Shown: piece by piece, positions 1-7,605 of the stretch
Numbering within the stretch: position 1 is the first letter of the stretch
Layout of the letters: every line of letters begins with the position of its first letter
NCBI GenBank assembly: GCA_020427695.1
Contig: JAGQOG010000521.1
Location: forward strand, 1 to 33,817
DNA from: Phycisphaerales bacterium
GTDB lineage: Bacteria > Planctomycetota > Phycisphaerae > Phycisphaerales > SM1A02
Length of the DNA stretch: 33,817 nt
Direction of reading: 5' to 3'
Notes under the pieces: model-generated
Seen by the model: the letters and a program-made list of their open reading frames with translations, nothing else
Databases searched by the model: none
What the model was told of the DNA's origin: nothing
Position numbers and translations under genes: made by a program

Positions 1-197
1 ACTCCCGTTCCACCGGCCAGGCCGGCGCGGAATTCGATCCCGGCCGCCTGGAGCTCGCGCTGCACGACCTCGCTCGTGCGGCGCTCTTCGTATCCGAGTT
101 CGGGGTGGGCATGGAGATCGTGGCGCAGTTCGACCAGCGAGGCCAACTCCTCGTCGATCAGCGCCCGGATCTTCTCGGCAGACAGCGTGGCAGGCAT
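1..197 (-). CDS. M20 family amidohydrolase/peptidase, N-terminal fragment
   Basis: The 5' end of a minus-strand gene that runs off the left edge; 65 codons are visible. The protein starts MPATLSAEKIRALIDEE and continues with LRHDLHAHPELGYEE, the N-terminal signature of M20 amidohydrolases (hippurate hydrolase / N-acyl-amino-acid amidohydrolase type), which remove acyl groups from amino acids with a di-metal site. The metal ligands lie beyond the window, so the substrate cannot be judged. The ATG at 197-195 is chosen because a TACCAT box ends exactly 6 nt upstream (209-204), suggesting a leaderless transcript; no Shine-Dalgarno sequence is seen. The family call is fairly safe; the specific activity is not. 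Confidence 0.75.
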   Translation of the reverse strand, partial: MPATLSAEKIRALIDEELASLVELRHDLHAHPELGYEERRTSEVVQRELQAAGIEFRAGLAGGTG

Positions 198-203
198 GGC
201 CAC

Positions 204-209
204 ATGGTA
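204..209 (-). promoter_or_regulatory. -10-like box, leaderless arrangement (M20 gene)
   Basis: TACCAT on the minus strand, separated by 6 nt from the ATG at 197. Transcription starting about 7 nt after the box would begin on or next to the A of ATG. No good -35 is visible. It is supported mainly by the same arrangement before other genes in this window. Confidence 0.4.
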
Positions 210-323
210 CGGTCGGCCTCACGCCGGGTGCAGCGGGCAAGGGGCGCATATGGACCTCCGGCGCGACGGGGGTCGCCGGAAACCGCCGGAATTCGGGCGA
301 GCATGCCGCGAATCGCCGCCGTC

Positions 324-878
324 TCAGCGCAGCCGGGGCAGGCCGCGCCGCTCGCGTCCCTCGTTCACCATCGAGAAGGCGTGCTTCTGGTGGCGGATGA
401 GGCGCGCGAGTTGGGACATGGTGATGCCGAGAATCCCGGCCGAACCGGCCACGTCGTAGCCGCGGGCCACGACGACGTCGAGCGCTTCGGCGAGGAGGGC
501 CGGATAGTCCGCATGCTCCGGATTGACGGACATCTTCTCGCCTTGTCGGCGCGACACCCAAAGCTCGCTCGGGCGGTGCCCGTCGCGGCGGGTCCACGTC
601 CGGACCTTCCAAGCGAGCTTGAGCCGGAGGCGGAAGATCGCGACGTGTCGATTCTGTCCCTGGCTGCGCCGCTCCGTGGCGTGCGTATCGACGGCGGTCG
701 GTCGATGGGCGATGTACACCGCGGTTTCGACCTTGTTCCGGTTCTGCCCGCCGGGCCCGGCCACACGTCCGAACTCGATCGAGCAGTGCTTGAGCAGCTC
801 GTCTTCGGCCAGCGTCGATGGGTGCGGCGCGTCGCAGTAGATGAGGTTCGGATCGTGGTGGGCGGGTCGGTAGGTCAC
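324..878 (-). CDS. peptide chain release factor-like protein (GGQ domain)
   Basis: 184 aa. Residues about 30-65 (FGRVAGPGGQNRNKVETAV) carry the GGQ motif (43-45) of class-I release factors, which promotes hydrolysis of peptidyl-tRNA in the ribosomal A site. The long codon-recognition domains of RF1/RF2 are missing, so this is a short, stand-alone GGQ protein like the ArfB/PrfH-type proteins involved in ribosome rescue. The C-terminal half (ALDVVVARGYDVAGSAGILGITMSQLARLIRHQKHAFSMVNE, given here only as positions about 130-172) looks helical and ends in a basic tail, which would suit ribosome contact. The start is a GTG at 878; no SD sequence is evident. It lies 63 nt downstream of tsaD on the same strand. 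A role in rescue is inference from the family. Confidence 0.8.
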   Translation of the reverse strand: MTYRPAHHDPNLIYCDAPHPSTLAEDELLKHCSIEFGRVAGPGGQNRNKVETAVYIAHRPTAVDTHATERRSQGQNRHVAIFRLRLKLAWKVRTWTRRDGHRPSELWVSRRQGEKMSVNPEHADYPALLAEALDVVVARGYDVAGSAGILGITMSQLARLIRHQKHAFSMVNEGRERRGLPRLR

Positions 879-941
879 GGCGGGATCGGCGTGTGGAGAG
901 CGTGAGGAACGGGAGTCGAAGGGCGGCGCGTGGGCCGGGTC

Positions 942-1976
942 TCAGGCGATGGCACTGCTGGTCGAGGTCGAGAGATCCAGCGCGTCGCAAGCGCCGTCCA
1001 CGAGACGGGCATGGGCGGCGCCCGCAATCATGGCGGCGTTGTCGAGGCAGTATTGGATCGGCGGAAGCCGCAGGTCGAGGCGATCCGCGGCGAGTTCCTC
1101 CAGTTCCCGGCGCAGTCGGCTGTTCGCGCTGACGCCGCCGCCGACCAGGAGCGTGGGCACGTCGAAGGCGTCGAGGGCGAGCCGCACCTTGCGCACGATC
1201 GCCGCCACCGCGGCCCGCTGGAAGCTGGCGGCGATGTCCGCGGCGCGGCCGGGTGCCATCGAGGGCGGTGCTGGCGGCAGCGCCGAGGCGCCCGGCGCGG
1301 GTCGCCCGCGCACGGTGTAGAGCACCGCCGTCTTGAGCCCGCTGAAGGAGAAGTCGAGGTTGTCGCGCTGGGGAAGAGCGATCGGGAAGTCGAAGGTGCG
1401 ATCGTTCCCCTCGTTCGCCAGGCGATCGACCTTCGGTCCGCCTGGATGGGCAAGGCCGAGCATGGTGGCGACCTTGTCGTACGCCTCGCCGACCGCATCG
1501 TCGAGCGTGCGGCCGAGGAGCCGCGGTTGGCGGGCGGATTCGAGAAGGAAGAGACTGGTATGGCCCCCCGACACCACCAGGCCCAGCGCGGGCCAGCGCA
1601 CGGGCGGTGCATCGAGCAGTCCGGCGTGGAGATGGGCCGCGACGTGATCGATGCCGATGAGCGGGACGCCGAGCCGCCAGGACAATGCCTTGGCGGCGCT
1701 GACACCCACGAGCAGCGATCCGATCAGGCCCGGTCGATGTCCCACCGCCACCGCATCGAGGTCGTCGAACGACGCCCCGCCGATCCGCAGCGACTCGCGC
1801 AGCACTGGAAGCAGCCGCTCCAGGTGGGCACGGCTCGCGATCTCGGGCACCACTCCGGCGTAGGGAGCGTGAAGCTCGTGCTGTGACGCCACGATGCTGC
1901 TGCGCACGCGCGTCCCGTCCTGCACGACCGCGGCGGCGGTTTCGTCGCAGGAGGTTTCGAGTCCGAGGATCAACAT
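942..1976 (-). CDS. tsaD: tRNA N6-adenosine threonylcarbamoyltransferase TsaD
   Basis: 344 aa, the usual bacterial length. TsaD transfers the threonylcarbamoyl group from TC-AMP to A37 of ANN-decoding tRNAs, with TsaB and TsaE (neither is in this window). It starts MLILGLETSCDETAAAVV, the classic N-terminal ASKHA phosphate loop. The metal-binding pair H111/H115 is in IDHVAAHLHA, VSGGHTSLF is present, and the C-terminal block CLDNAAMIAG supplies the conserved Asp. The longer open frame upstream of 1976 has no TsaD-like sequence, so the ATG at 1976 is the start. It follows the zinc-ribbon gene by 32 nt and is probably cotranscribed with it. Confidence 0.97.
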   Translation of the reverse strand: MLILGLETSCDETAAAVVQDGTRVRSSIVASQHELHAPYAGVVPEIASRAHLERLLPVLRESLRIGGASFDDLDAVAVGHRPGLIGSLLVGVSAAKALSWRLGVPLIGIDHVAAHLHAGLLDAPPVRWPALGLVVSGGHTSLFLLESARQPRLLGRTLDDAVGEAYDKVATMLGLAHPGGPKVDRLANEGNDRTFDFPIALPQRDNLDFSFSGLKTAVLYTVRGRPAPGASALPPAPPSMAPGRAADIAASFQRAAVAAIVRKVRLALDAFDVPTLLVGGGVSANSRLRRELEELAADRLDLRLPPIQYCLDNAAMIAGAAHARLVDGACDALDLSTSTSSAIA

Positions 1977-2008
1977 GTGCAGCGGCGCACCGCCATCCGC
2001 CGACCCGA

Positions 2009-2785
2009 CTACTTCTTGGCCAGCGCGCCGCGGACCTCTTCCTGGAGATAGAGGATTCGCTGGCAGACGCCGCACTGGACGACTTCGGCGGAGCTGGACG
2101 TCAGCCGCGACACCGACTCGAACGGGATCTGCATGTTGCACGCGCTGCAGGAGTAGTCGCGCGAGCGACGGTCGATCTCCTCGATCTGCGCCATGGCCTC
2201 GCCCTCGTAGCGGTCGGCCATCCGATTGAAGAGGGCGATCGCCTGCTCCGGAATCACCGACGCCGCCACATCCCGTTCCCGCTGGAGCTCGGCCAGCCGC
2301 TCGCTGATCTCCGCCTCGCGCTCGGCGAGTTCCTTCTCGGCGATCTGCCGCACCTTCTCGCGCTCCGCCAGCGCCTCGTCCAGGTTCGCGATCTCGGTCG
2401 CGAGCTTCTCGGTGCGCTCCATCTCCGCCAGGGCCTTCTCGTCCACCTCGGTTCGCTTGTTCTTCAGCCCATTCACCTCCGAGAGGATGGCGGCGTACTG
2501 CTTCTGCGTCTGGGAGGCGTTGAGATCCGACCGGAGGCGCTCCACGCGCTCCTCCATCGCCTTCGCCTCGACCTCGAGGTTGACCGTTCGAGCCTGGGCC
2601 TGCTTGCGCTGTCCTTCGAGCTCTTGCCGTTGCACGCGAAGGGCGCCGATGCTGCGATCCTGAGCCGTGACCTGACGCTGGGCAGCATCCAGTCGCGTGC
2701 GAAGACCTCGGAGTTGTCCGTCGACTCGGTGCAGTTTCAGCAGCTGTTCCATCAAGCTCATGGCGGCGTTCCAATGGTCGGCCAT
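2009..2785 (-). CDS. C4-type zinc-ribbon coiled-coil protein (COG1579-like)
   Basis: About 258 aa from the ATG at 2785; a second ATG at 2761 (MSLMEQLLKLHRVD) is equally possible. The body is a long coiled coil rich in Glu, Arg, Lys and Leu with heptad character. The C-terminus carries a zinc ribbon with two CxxC pairs, CSAC and CGVC, separated by about 20 residues. Proteins of this architecture are widespread but their role is not settled; a nucleic-acid or scaffold function is often suggested. The upstream open frame extends to 2977 and overlaps cdsA, but that part is Arg-rich and shadow-like. A TACACT box at 2870-2865 could give a transcript with a leader of about 75 nt. Upstream of tsaD on the same strand. 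Confidence 0.8.
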   Translation of the reverse strand: MADHWNAAMSLMEQLLKLHRVDGQLRGLRTRLDAAQRQVTAQDRSIGALRVQRQELEGQRKQAQARTVNLEVEAKAMEERVERLRSDLNASQTQKQYAAILSEVNGLKNKRTEVDEKALAEMERTEKLATEIANLDEALAEREKVRQIAEKELAEREAEISERLAELQRERDVAASVIPEQAIALFNRMADRYEGEAMAQIEEIDRRSRDYSCSACNMQIPFESVSRLTSSSAEVVQCGVCQRILYLQEEVRGALAKK

Positions 2786-2864
2786 GCGGTCGCCGGCCGA
2801 GCGCTGCCTCGTTCTCCAGAGGGCGAGCACGGCCTCGGTCCGACCGCGAAAGGCGGAAGGAATG

Positions 2865-2870
2865 AGTGTA
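2865..2870 (-). promoter_or_regulatory. -10-like box upstream of zinc-ribbon gene / tsaD
   Basis: TACACT on the minus strand in the 152-nt gap between the cdsA stop and the zinc-ribbon gene. No convincing -35. It would give a leader of roughly 75 nt, so it differs from the leaderless-type sites. Confidence 0.3.
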
Positions 2871-2937
2871 GCCTCGATTCCCGGTCGGGGTGAGCGGGCG
2901 CACCACGCTCTTCCCGACCTCGACGCCCCTCGACGCC

Positions 2938-3849
2938 TCACGAAGCTGACGAGGAGGCCAGAAGGAGTAGCCACCACGCCACCGGTGCGGCAAAAAGCAG
3001 CGAATCGATCACGTCGAGCACGCCGCCCATCCCCGGGAGGAGCGTGCCTGAATCCTTCGCGCCCGCCGTCCGCTTCAAGAGGCTCTCCGCCAGGTCACCG
3101 AGCTGGCCGACCACTGCCAGGAGCGCGCCGCCCACGGCGCCGAGCCACACCGGCACGCGACCGGTCCCCGCGGCGCCCCCGGTGGCGAGGGCGAGAAGGC
3201 CGCCGACCACCGCCGCGGTGATCACGCCGCCGACCAGCCCCTCCCAGGTCTTGCCGGGGCTGAGCCAAGGAATCAGCTTGTTTCGACCCAGGCTGCGTCC
3301 TGCGAAATAGGCCCCGATGTCGCTCGACTTGATCGTCAGCACGATTCCCACCACGACCCACCCCGACCAGACTTGGCGAATCGCGATGAGGAACGCAGGC
3401 AGGACGCCCAGGTACACCGCGACCAGAAGCGTTCCGGCGGCGCCGGGCACGACCCCGGCCACGCTCCGATGCCGCGAGAGAATCAGGAGCGACAGGCCCA
3501 GCACGGCGACGACGACCGTTGGGACGACCGCGGAAGCGATTGGCCAAGGCGGCTGCATGAAGATCACGGCAACCGAGAGCAGGGCCGCGACCGAGGAGCC
3601 GATGGCCAGCGGGGTCGGCACGGGGAGGCCGCTGTCGCGCAGCAGCCGAGCCGCTTCTGCGGCGGCCAGGGGAACGATGGCGAGCGCTGCCGCGGTCAAG
3701 AGCAGCAGCGCCCGCGGCGGGTCGGACCATCCTGCGAAGGCCCCGCTGGCGTGGGACCGGAGCCACGCGTCGAAACGCTCGTCGCCCCACATCAGCGCGA
3801 GAAGGGCGAGGATCAGCAAGGGACCCGTGATGAGGCGCAGGCGGAGCAT
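2938..3849 (-). CDS. cdsA: phosphatidate cytidylyltransferase
   Basis: 303 aa, polytopic membrane protein with at least seven hydrophobic segments. It converts phosphatidate and CTP to CDP-diacylglycerol, the branch point for phospholipids. The C-terminal signature is present: SLLKRTAGAKDSG, then GMGGVLDVIDSLL. Two positions differ from the standard signature: the His of HGG is Met and the Arg of DR is Val; the Asp residues and the KR...KD part are kept. Earlier conserved blocks SSDIGAYFAGRSLGRNK and SPGKTWEG are intact. The start ATG at 3849 lies 19 nt after the rhodanese stop, so the two are likely cotranscribed. Function is probable, though the substitutions deserve notice. Confidence 0.92.
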   Translation of the reverse strand: MLRLRLITGPLLILALLALMWGDERFDAWLRSHASGAFAGWSDPPRALLLLTAAALAIVPLAAAEAARLLRDSGLPVPTPLAIGSSVAALLSVAVIFMQPPWPIASAVVPTVVVAVLGLSLLILSRHRSVAGVVPGAAGTLLVAVYLGVLPAFLIAIRQVWSGWVVVGIVLTIKSSDIGAYFAGRSLGRNKLIPWLSPGKTWEGLVGGVITAAVVGGLLALATGGAAGTGRVPVWLGAVGGALLAVVGQLGDLAESLLKRTAGAKDSGTLLPGMGGVLDVIDSLLFAAPVAWWLLLLASSSAS

Positions 3850-3868
3850 CGAGGATGGCGGCCGTTGA

Positions 3869-4243
3869 TCAGTAGAGCGGCACGCGGGGATCGATCGTTC
3901 GCGCCCACTGCTCGATGCCCCCGGCCATCGAACGCACATCCTCGAAGCCGGCCCGTCGCAGGGCGGCGGTGACCAGCAGCGATCGGCGTCCGCGATGGCA
4001 GTACACGACCATGGGCCGGGCCTCGTGCTCCCGGAGGTCGTCCAGACGAAGATGCAGATCGTGCATCGGCAGGTGGAACGAGCCGTCGATCCGGGCGAGA
4101 TCGACCTCCTGGTCCGTGCGAACATCAAGCAGGAAGAGCTTCTCGCCCCGGTCGAGCCGCGTTCGAACCTCCTGGGGGGAGACTTCCCAATCGGGGTTGA
4201 TGTCGGGCGTCGGCGACGTGGGAGACTCGGGTCGGGCGCTCAT
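3869..4243 (-). CDS. rhodanese-domain protein
   Basis: 124 aa, a single rhodanese domain. LLDVRTDQEVDLARIDGSFHLP is the CH2A-type block (about 38-60) and VVYCHRGRRS carries the active-site Cys82, which would hold a persulfide. A C-terminal FEDVRSMAGGIEQW block completes the fold. Such single-domain cytoplasmic proteins act in sulfur transfer or small-molecule sulfur metabolism; the partner cannot be told here. It ends in PLY, lies between a lipoprotein gene (61 nt upstream) and cdsA (19 nt downstream), and has no signal peptide. No strong SD sequence was seen at the ATG. Confidence 0.9.
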   Translation of the reverse strand: MSARPESPTSPTPDINPDWEVSPQEVRTRLDRGEKLFLLDVRTDQEVDLARIDGSFHLPMHDLHLRLDDLREHEARPMVVYCHRGRRSLLVTAALRRAGFEDVRSMAGGIEQWARTIDPRVPLY

Positions 4244-4304
4244 GCGGGTGGTGCTCTTCGGTCGAACCCCCCCGCGAACCGGCGAGGGGGAGTGGGAACC
4301 GGCC

Positions 4305-4913
4305 TCAGTTCGAGGTTGGGGGCGATTCGGTGTCTGCCGCCGGCACGGTCGGCGTCGATCCCGGGGGCTCGACCCATGCCCACGGGTTGACCGTGGGCAC
4401 CGGAGGCATGCGGCGGTAGCCGCCGGGGCCCCGTTCGATCGAGTCGGGCGGCGTCTGCACCATGCGGATCGGCGAGATCAGGAGCAGCCAGCCGTTGTAG
4501 GGAATTGTCGCAATGGCCTGCCAGGCCAGCGCCTCGGACGAGCCGGTCTCTTCGAGCATCGTGGCGAAGGAGGGATAGTCGCCGCGGTTGCGAGCGGTCG
4601 TGTCGTCGACGAGCACCGGTTCGACATAGGTCGGGTTGAACTCGACCTGCGCCGGCGGCGAGGTCACCCGTTGCACCGGCCAGTTGCGGCGGTCCAGTCC
4701 GAGGAGACTGGGCTGATCGGGCGCCATCGCGTCGGTGCCGGCGACCGCGGTCTCCGTCACCACGGGATCGCCGCCGATCAGATCGTCGGAGGTGTTCAGG
4801 TTTCCCGTGCATCCGGCAACCGCAAGCAGGAGAATCGGGGCCGCAACGAGTGCCGCACGATCCGTGCTGGCGATCGGGCGGAGGGTGCTGGTTCGAATCT
4901 GGTCCATGGACAT
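4305..4913 (-). CDS. lipoprotein of unknown function
   Basis: 202 aa. A basic/polar N-region, a hydrophobic core (AALVAAPILLLAVAG) and lipobox LAVAGC with Cys35 indicate export and lipid anchoring. The mature part is rich in Pro, Thr and Asp at both ends and has one hydrophobic stretch in the middle (about 138-155, WQAIATIPYNGWLLLISPIR). I do not recognise a family. The ATG at 4913 is chosen because GGAG lies 5-6 nt upstream and it gives a normal signal peptide; a longer frame to 4979 would overlap the recX stop. It sits in the recX-lipoprotein-rhodanese-cdsA run. Confidence 0.75.
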   Translation of the reverse strand: MSMDQIRTSTLRPIASTDRAALVAAPILLLAVAGCTGNLNTSDDLIGGDPVVTETAVAGTDAMAPDQPSLLGLDRRNWPVQRVTSPPAQVEFNPTYVEPVLVDDTTARNRGDYPSFATMLEETGSSEALAWQAIATIPYNGWLLLISPIRMVQTPPDSIERGPGGYRRMPPVPTVNPWAWVEPPGSTPTVPAADTESPPTSN

Positions 4914-4975
4914 GCCTCTCCACCCGCTTTCGGCGAGGTCGCAGGAACGACCCGCGCCGCCGGGCAGTTGGGGTC

Positions 4976-5662
4976 TCATCCGTCGGAGTCCACCGGGAGA
5001 TCCGAACGGCGAAGCGCGGCAGCGATCGTACCATCGTCGAAGCCCCGTCGCGCAAGTGTCGCGGCGAGACGGCGGGCGATCTGGAGGGGTGTCCCACGCT
5101 GGCGTGGAAGGAGCTTCTGCACCAGCGCGGCGGCCTCGTCGGTGCCGGAGACGCCATGACGCTCGGCTGCCGCCTGCGCCACCTTCGGCGCGACGCCACG
5201 TTCACGCAGGCGTGCGGCCAGCACGGATGGCGCGATCGGTCCCCGCCGACGGGCCGAAGCCGCCACGGAATCGGCGAATGCGGCGTCGTCGAGCCAGCCC
5301 TGCTCCAGGAGCGTTTCGAGCACCCTGCGGACCAGGGGCGCGGCGTGGCCGCGGGCGGTCAGCCGCTCGCCCAGTCGGGAGGAGGACATGGCCGATCGAC
5401 TCAAGAGGCGCATGGCCTCGCGATGGGCTGCCAACTCGGCGGCCGCGCCGTCCACTCGCTCGGCCAGCCGCAGCGTCCAACGCTGGCCGATGCGCAAGCC
5501 AAGCGCTTCGATCGTGGGCGCCGGAAGGCGGGCCACCGTGCGCCGGCCGACGCGCACGCGTCGGGTGTTGGGGTCGGACGGCAGGGGGTCGATCGAGGCG
5601 ATGACCTGCTCGGTCGGAGGCAGGCCGTCCGAACTCGTCGAGGTCGTGCGACGCTTGGTCAT
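4976..5662 (-). CDS. recX: regulatory protein RecX
   Basis: 228 aa. RecX binds RecA filaments and blocks their growth. The three-helix repeats are recognisable: AMRLLSRSAMSSSRLGERL (first), VLETLLEQGWLDDAAFADS (second, the best-conserved block), and RRLAATLARRGFDDGTIAAAL (third). The N-terminal 80 residues resemble the beta-rich extension found in longer RecX proteins. recA is not in this window. It begins 24 nt after the TPR gene, on the same strand, and is followed by the lipoprotein. Confidence 0.88.
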   Translation of the reverse strand: MTKRRTTSTSSDGLPPTEQVIASIDPLPSDPNTRRVRVGRRTVARLPAPTIEALGLRIGQRWTLRLAERVDGAAAELAAHREAMRLLSRSAMSSSRLGERLTARGHAAPLVRRVLETLLEQGWLDDAAFADSVAASARRRGPIAPSVLAARLRERGVAPKVAQAAAERHGVSGTDEAAALVQKLLPRQRGTPLQIARRLAATLARRGFDDGTIAAALRRSDLPVDSDG

Positions 5663-5686
5663 GTGGAGGATTCCGGTTCGCTTGAC

Positions 5687-6007
5687 TCAGGTGAGCTCGT
5701 CGAGGTAGCCGGCGATTTCGTTCGTCGCCTTGGCGTCGTTCGCGCGCCTGGCGGCCTCGAGTCCGGCCCGCAGCGTCGCCACGGCGCCGTCGATGTCGTC
5801 CGCCTCCTGGAGGACCCGCGCCTTGTGGAAGTAGGCGTAGCTCATGTCGGGATCGGCGGCGATGGCGCGGTCGTACCACTGCACGGCGCTTGTCGAATCG
5901 CCCCGCCGGGCGTACTCCTGGCCGAGCCCGTAGAGGCAGAAGGCGTCGTTGGGCTCCTTGTCCAGCAGCCGCCGAAGCTGCTCGATCCGACCACCGGCAG
6001 TGCTCAC
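5687..6007 (-). CDS. TPR-repeat protein
   Basis: 106 aa from a GTG start at 6007. Two or three tetratricopeptide repeats are visible: NDAFCLYGLGQEYARRGDS, MSYAYFHKARVLQEADD and a C-terminal helix pair. No signal peptide, so probably cytoplasmic, acting by protein contact. The start is fixed by context: the GTG overlaps the TGA of the upstream lipoprotein gene as GTGA, and AAGGAG lies just upstream within that gene. Translational coupling with the lipoprotein is therefore likely. The partner is unknown. Confidence 0.85.
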   Translation of the reverse strand: MSTAGGRIEQLRRLLDKEPNDAFCLYGLGQEYARRGDSTSAVQWYDRAIAADPDMSYAYFHKARVLQEADDIDGAVATLRAGLEAARRANDAKATNEIAGYLDELT

Positions 6008-7593
6008 TTCGACTTCTCCTTCTGCTGGGCCGCCGCGCGAGCGGCCCGTTCCTGTGCCGCTTGATTCGCCGCGGCGATCTCCTCCGGCGTCATCGGCCGC
6101 TCGACGAACTCGACGGTGCCGAATCCGCCGAACTCGCTCACGAACACGCCGCCACCGTCCCATTTCGGGAACAGCCACCGCACCAGGCCCTCGAATTGCA
6201 CACTCCCGATCCGGGTGGTGCCGTCGGGCCCCTGCCCGACGACGTCGATTCCGAACTCGTGGCCGATCCAGAGATCGCCGTCGATGTCGCGCACGCAGCC
6301 GATCAGCGGATCGCCCTCGGGAACGTACAGCGTCTCGACGCCGTTGGCGAGCACCCGGACGCCGTGGTCGTCCTTGCCGATGGCAGCGCTTCCCCAAGAC
6401 GTGGTCGCGGTGCGGGCCGGAACCGTCGTGAAGTCGAGCGCGCGATCGGTGAGTTCGGCCCGGTCGCCGATCAGGTAGATCCAGTTGCCCTCGTCGCCTC
6501 CGGCGAGCACGCGTCGGCGGTCGGAGATCGCCTTCGAGAGGCCGCTGGCTTCGCGATGGGCGTTGAAGAAGGTGTCGCCGGGCTCCGTTCCCTCCGGTTC
6601 GATGCGATACATCGCGCGTCCGAACGTGCCCGACACCGCGAGGATGTTCGGCGCCAACGGAGCCACGTCGCGGGCGCCGCGCACGCGGAAGGGCTGCTCG
6701 TCCGTCAGCGTGTCGTTGGCGATGGCGAAGCTCGTGATCTCGGTGTCGGAAACCGTCCACAGCCGACCGTCGAAGGTGCGGAGGCTGCGCAGGGCACCGG
6801 GGACGGCCGCCGACGCGACTTCGCGCAGGTCGGCGTCGAGAAGTCCGATCTGCGCACCGCTGGCGGCCTGGCGGGCAAAGATGTAGCGGGCGGCGCTCGG
6901 GGCCGGCGCTGCCGGCAACTCGACCACCTCGATCGCCGACCCGACGAAGGCACCGTCGTCGAGTCGCACGATGTCGCGGCCGATGCACGTCACCGGACCA
7001 CGTGTCGAGCCCACGACGCTGCCGCACGGTCCCTGGCCGGGCAGGAACACGCGCCGGTCGCTCCACCGCACGACACCCGTCGCACCGGAGACGTAGAGGT
7101 CGTCGCCGACGACCGACACCCGCCGCGGAAGGATCCCCAGCGACTCCGGCGTGTGCAGGGCGACCAGCCGAGGCTCGCGCGGCTCGGCGAGATCGAACTC
7201 GGCCAGGCCCGTGCGGGCCAGCACGACCCAGAGCCGACCGCGGGCGAACGCGAGATCGGTTGCCGGTCCGCCCTTCCCGAAGGGCGTGATGTCGATCTGT
7301 GCCGCGGCGCGGGTGCTCCGCGGATCGATGGCGAGGAGTTGGTTGCTGAAGGTCTGGTACCAGTAGCCGTCTCGCACCAGGATCCGGTGGTTCGTTCCTC
7401 CGTCGTGATCCCGCACGCGGAGGTCGCGCACCATGGGCACCGTGCCTTCGGGGATCCCGTCCTTCGCGCCGGACGAACTGGACGCGCAGGCCGAGGCCAA
7501 CAGGCACACGAGGGCCGCGGTCGCGAGCGCGGCGGATCTCCCGGGGGAGTCGACGGACACCGTTCGGGGCAGCAGGGAGGAGCGGGAAGGCAT
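6004..7593 (-). CDS. beta-propeller-like lipoprotein
   Basis: 529 aa. The hydrophobic N-terminal stretch ending LLASAC with Cys36 is a lipobox, so it is likely an envelope lipoprotein. The mature protein is made of short beta-strand-rich blocks with recurring LWVV, LYVSG, LWTVSD, NWIYLIG and DLWIGHEFG segments about 40-60 residues apart, which suggests a beta-propeller. The last 35 residues are Ala/Glu/Gln/Lys-rich and helical, ending KEKSK. No catalytic motif is seen. The ATG at 7593 has a TACGCT box 6 nt upstream and no SD. The downstream TPR gene overlaps it by 4 nt. Confidence 0.7.
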   Translation of the reverse strand: MPSRSSLLPRTVSVDSPGRSAALATAALVCLLASACASSSSGAKDGIPEGTVPMVRDLRVRDHDGGTNHRILVRDGYWYQTFSNQLLAIDPRSTRAAAQIDITPFGKGGPATDLAFARGRLWVVLARTGLAEFDLAEPREPRLVALHTPESLGILPRRVSVVGDDLYVSGATGVVRWSDRRVFLPGQGPCGSVVGSTRGPVTCIGRDIVRLDDGAFVGSAIEVVELPAAPAPSAARYIFARQAASGAQIGLLDADLREVASAAVPGALRSLRTFDGRLWTVSDTEITSFAIANDTLTDEQPFRVRGARDVAPLAPNILAVSGTFGRAMYRIEPEGTEPGDTFFNAHREASGLSKAISDRRRVLAGGDEGNWIYLIGDRAELTDRALDFTTVPARTATTSWGSAAIGKDDHGVRVLANGVETLYVPEGDPLIGCVRDIDGDLWIGHEFGIDVVGQGPDGTTRIGSVQFEGLVRWLFPKWDGGGVFVSEFGGFGTVEFVERPMTPEEIAAANQAAQERAARAAAQQKEKSK

Positions 7594-7599
7594 CGCCTC

Positions 7600-7605
7600 A
7601 GCGTA
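7600..7605 (-). promoter_or_regulatory. -10-like box, leaderless arrangement (lipoprotein gene)
   Basis: TACGCT (preceded by GA) on the minus strand, 6 nt before the ATG at 7593 and directly after the nth stop codon. No SD and no clear -35. If real, lipoprotein-TPR can be transcribed separately from nth. Confidence 0.4.

Noticed and set aside
930-1886. Long plus-strand open frame opposite tsaD
   Set aside because: Arg/Gly/His-rich with no recognisable domain; it is the shadow of tsaD in GC-rich DNA.
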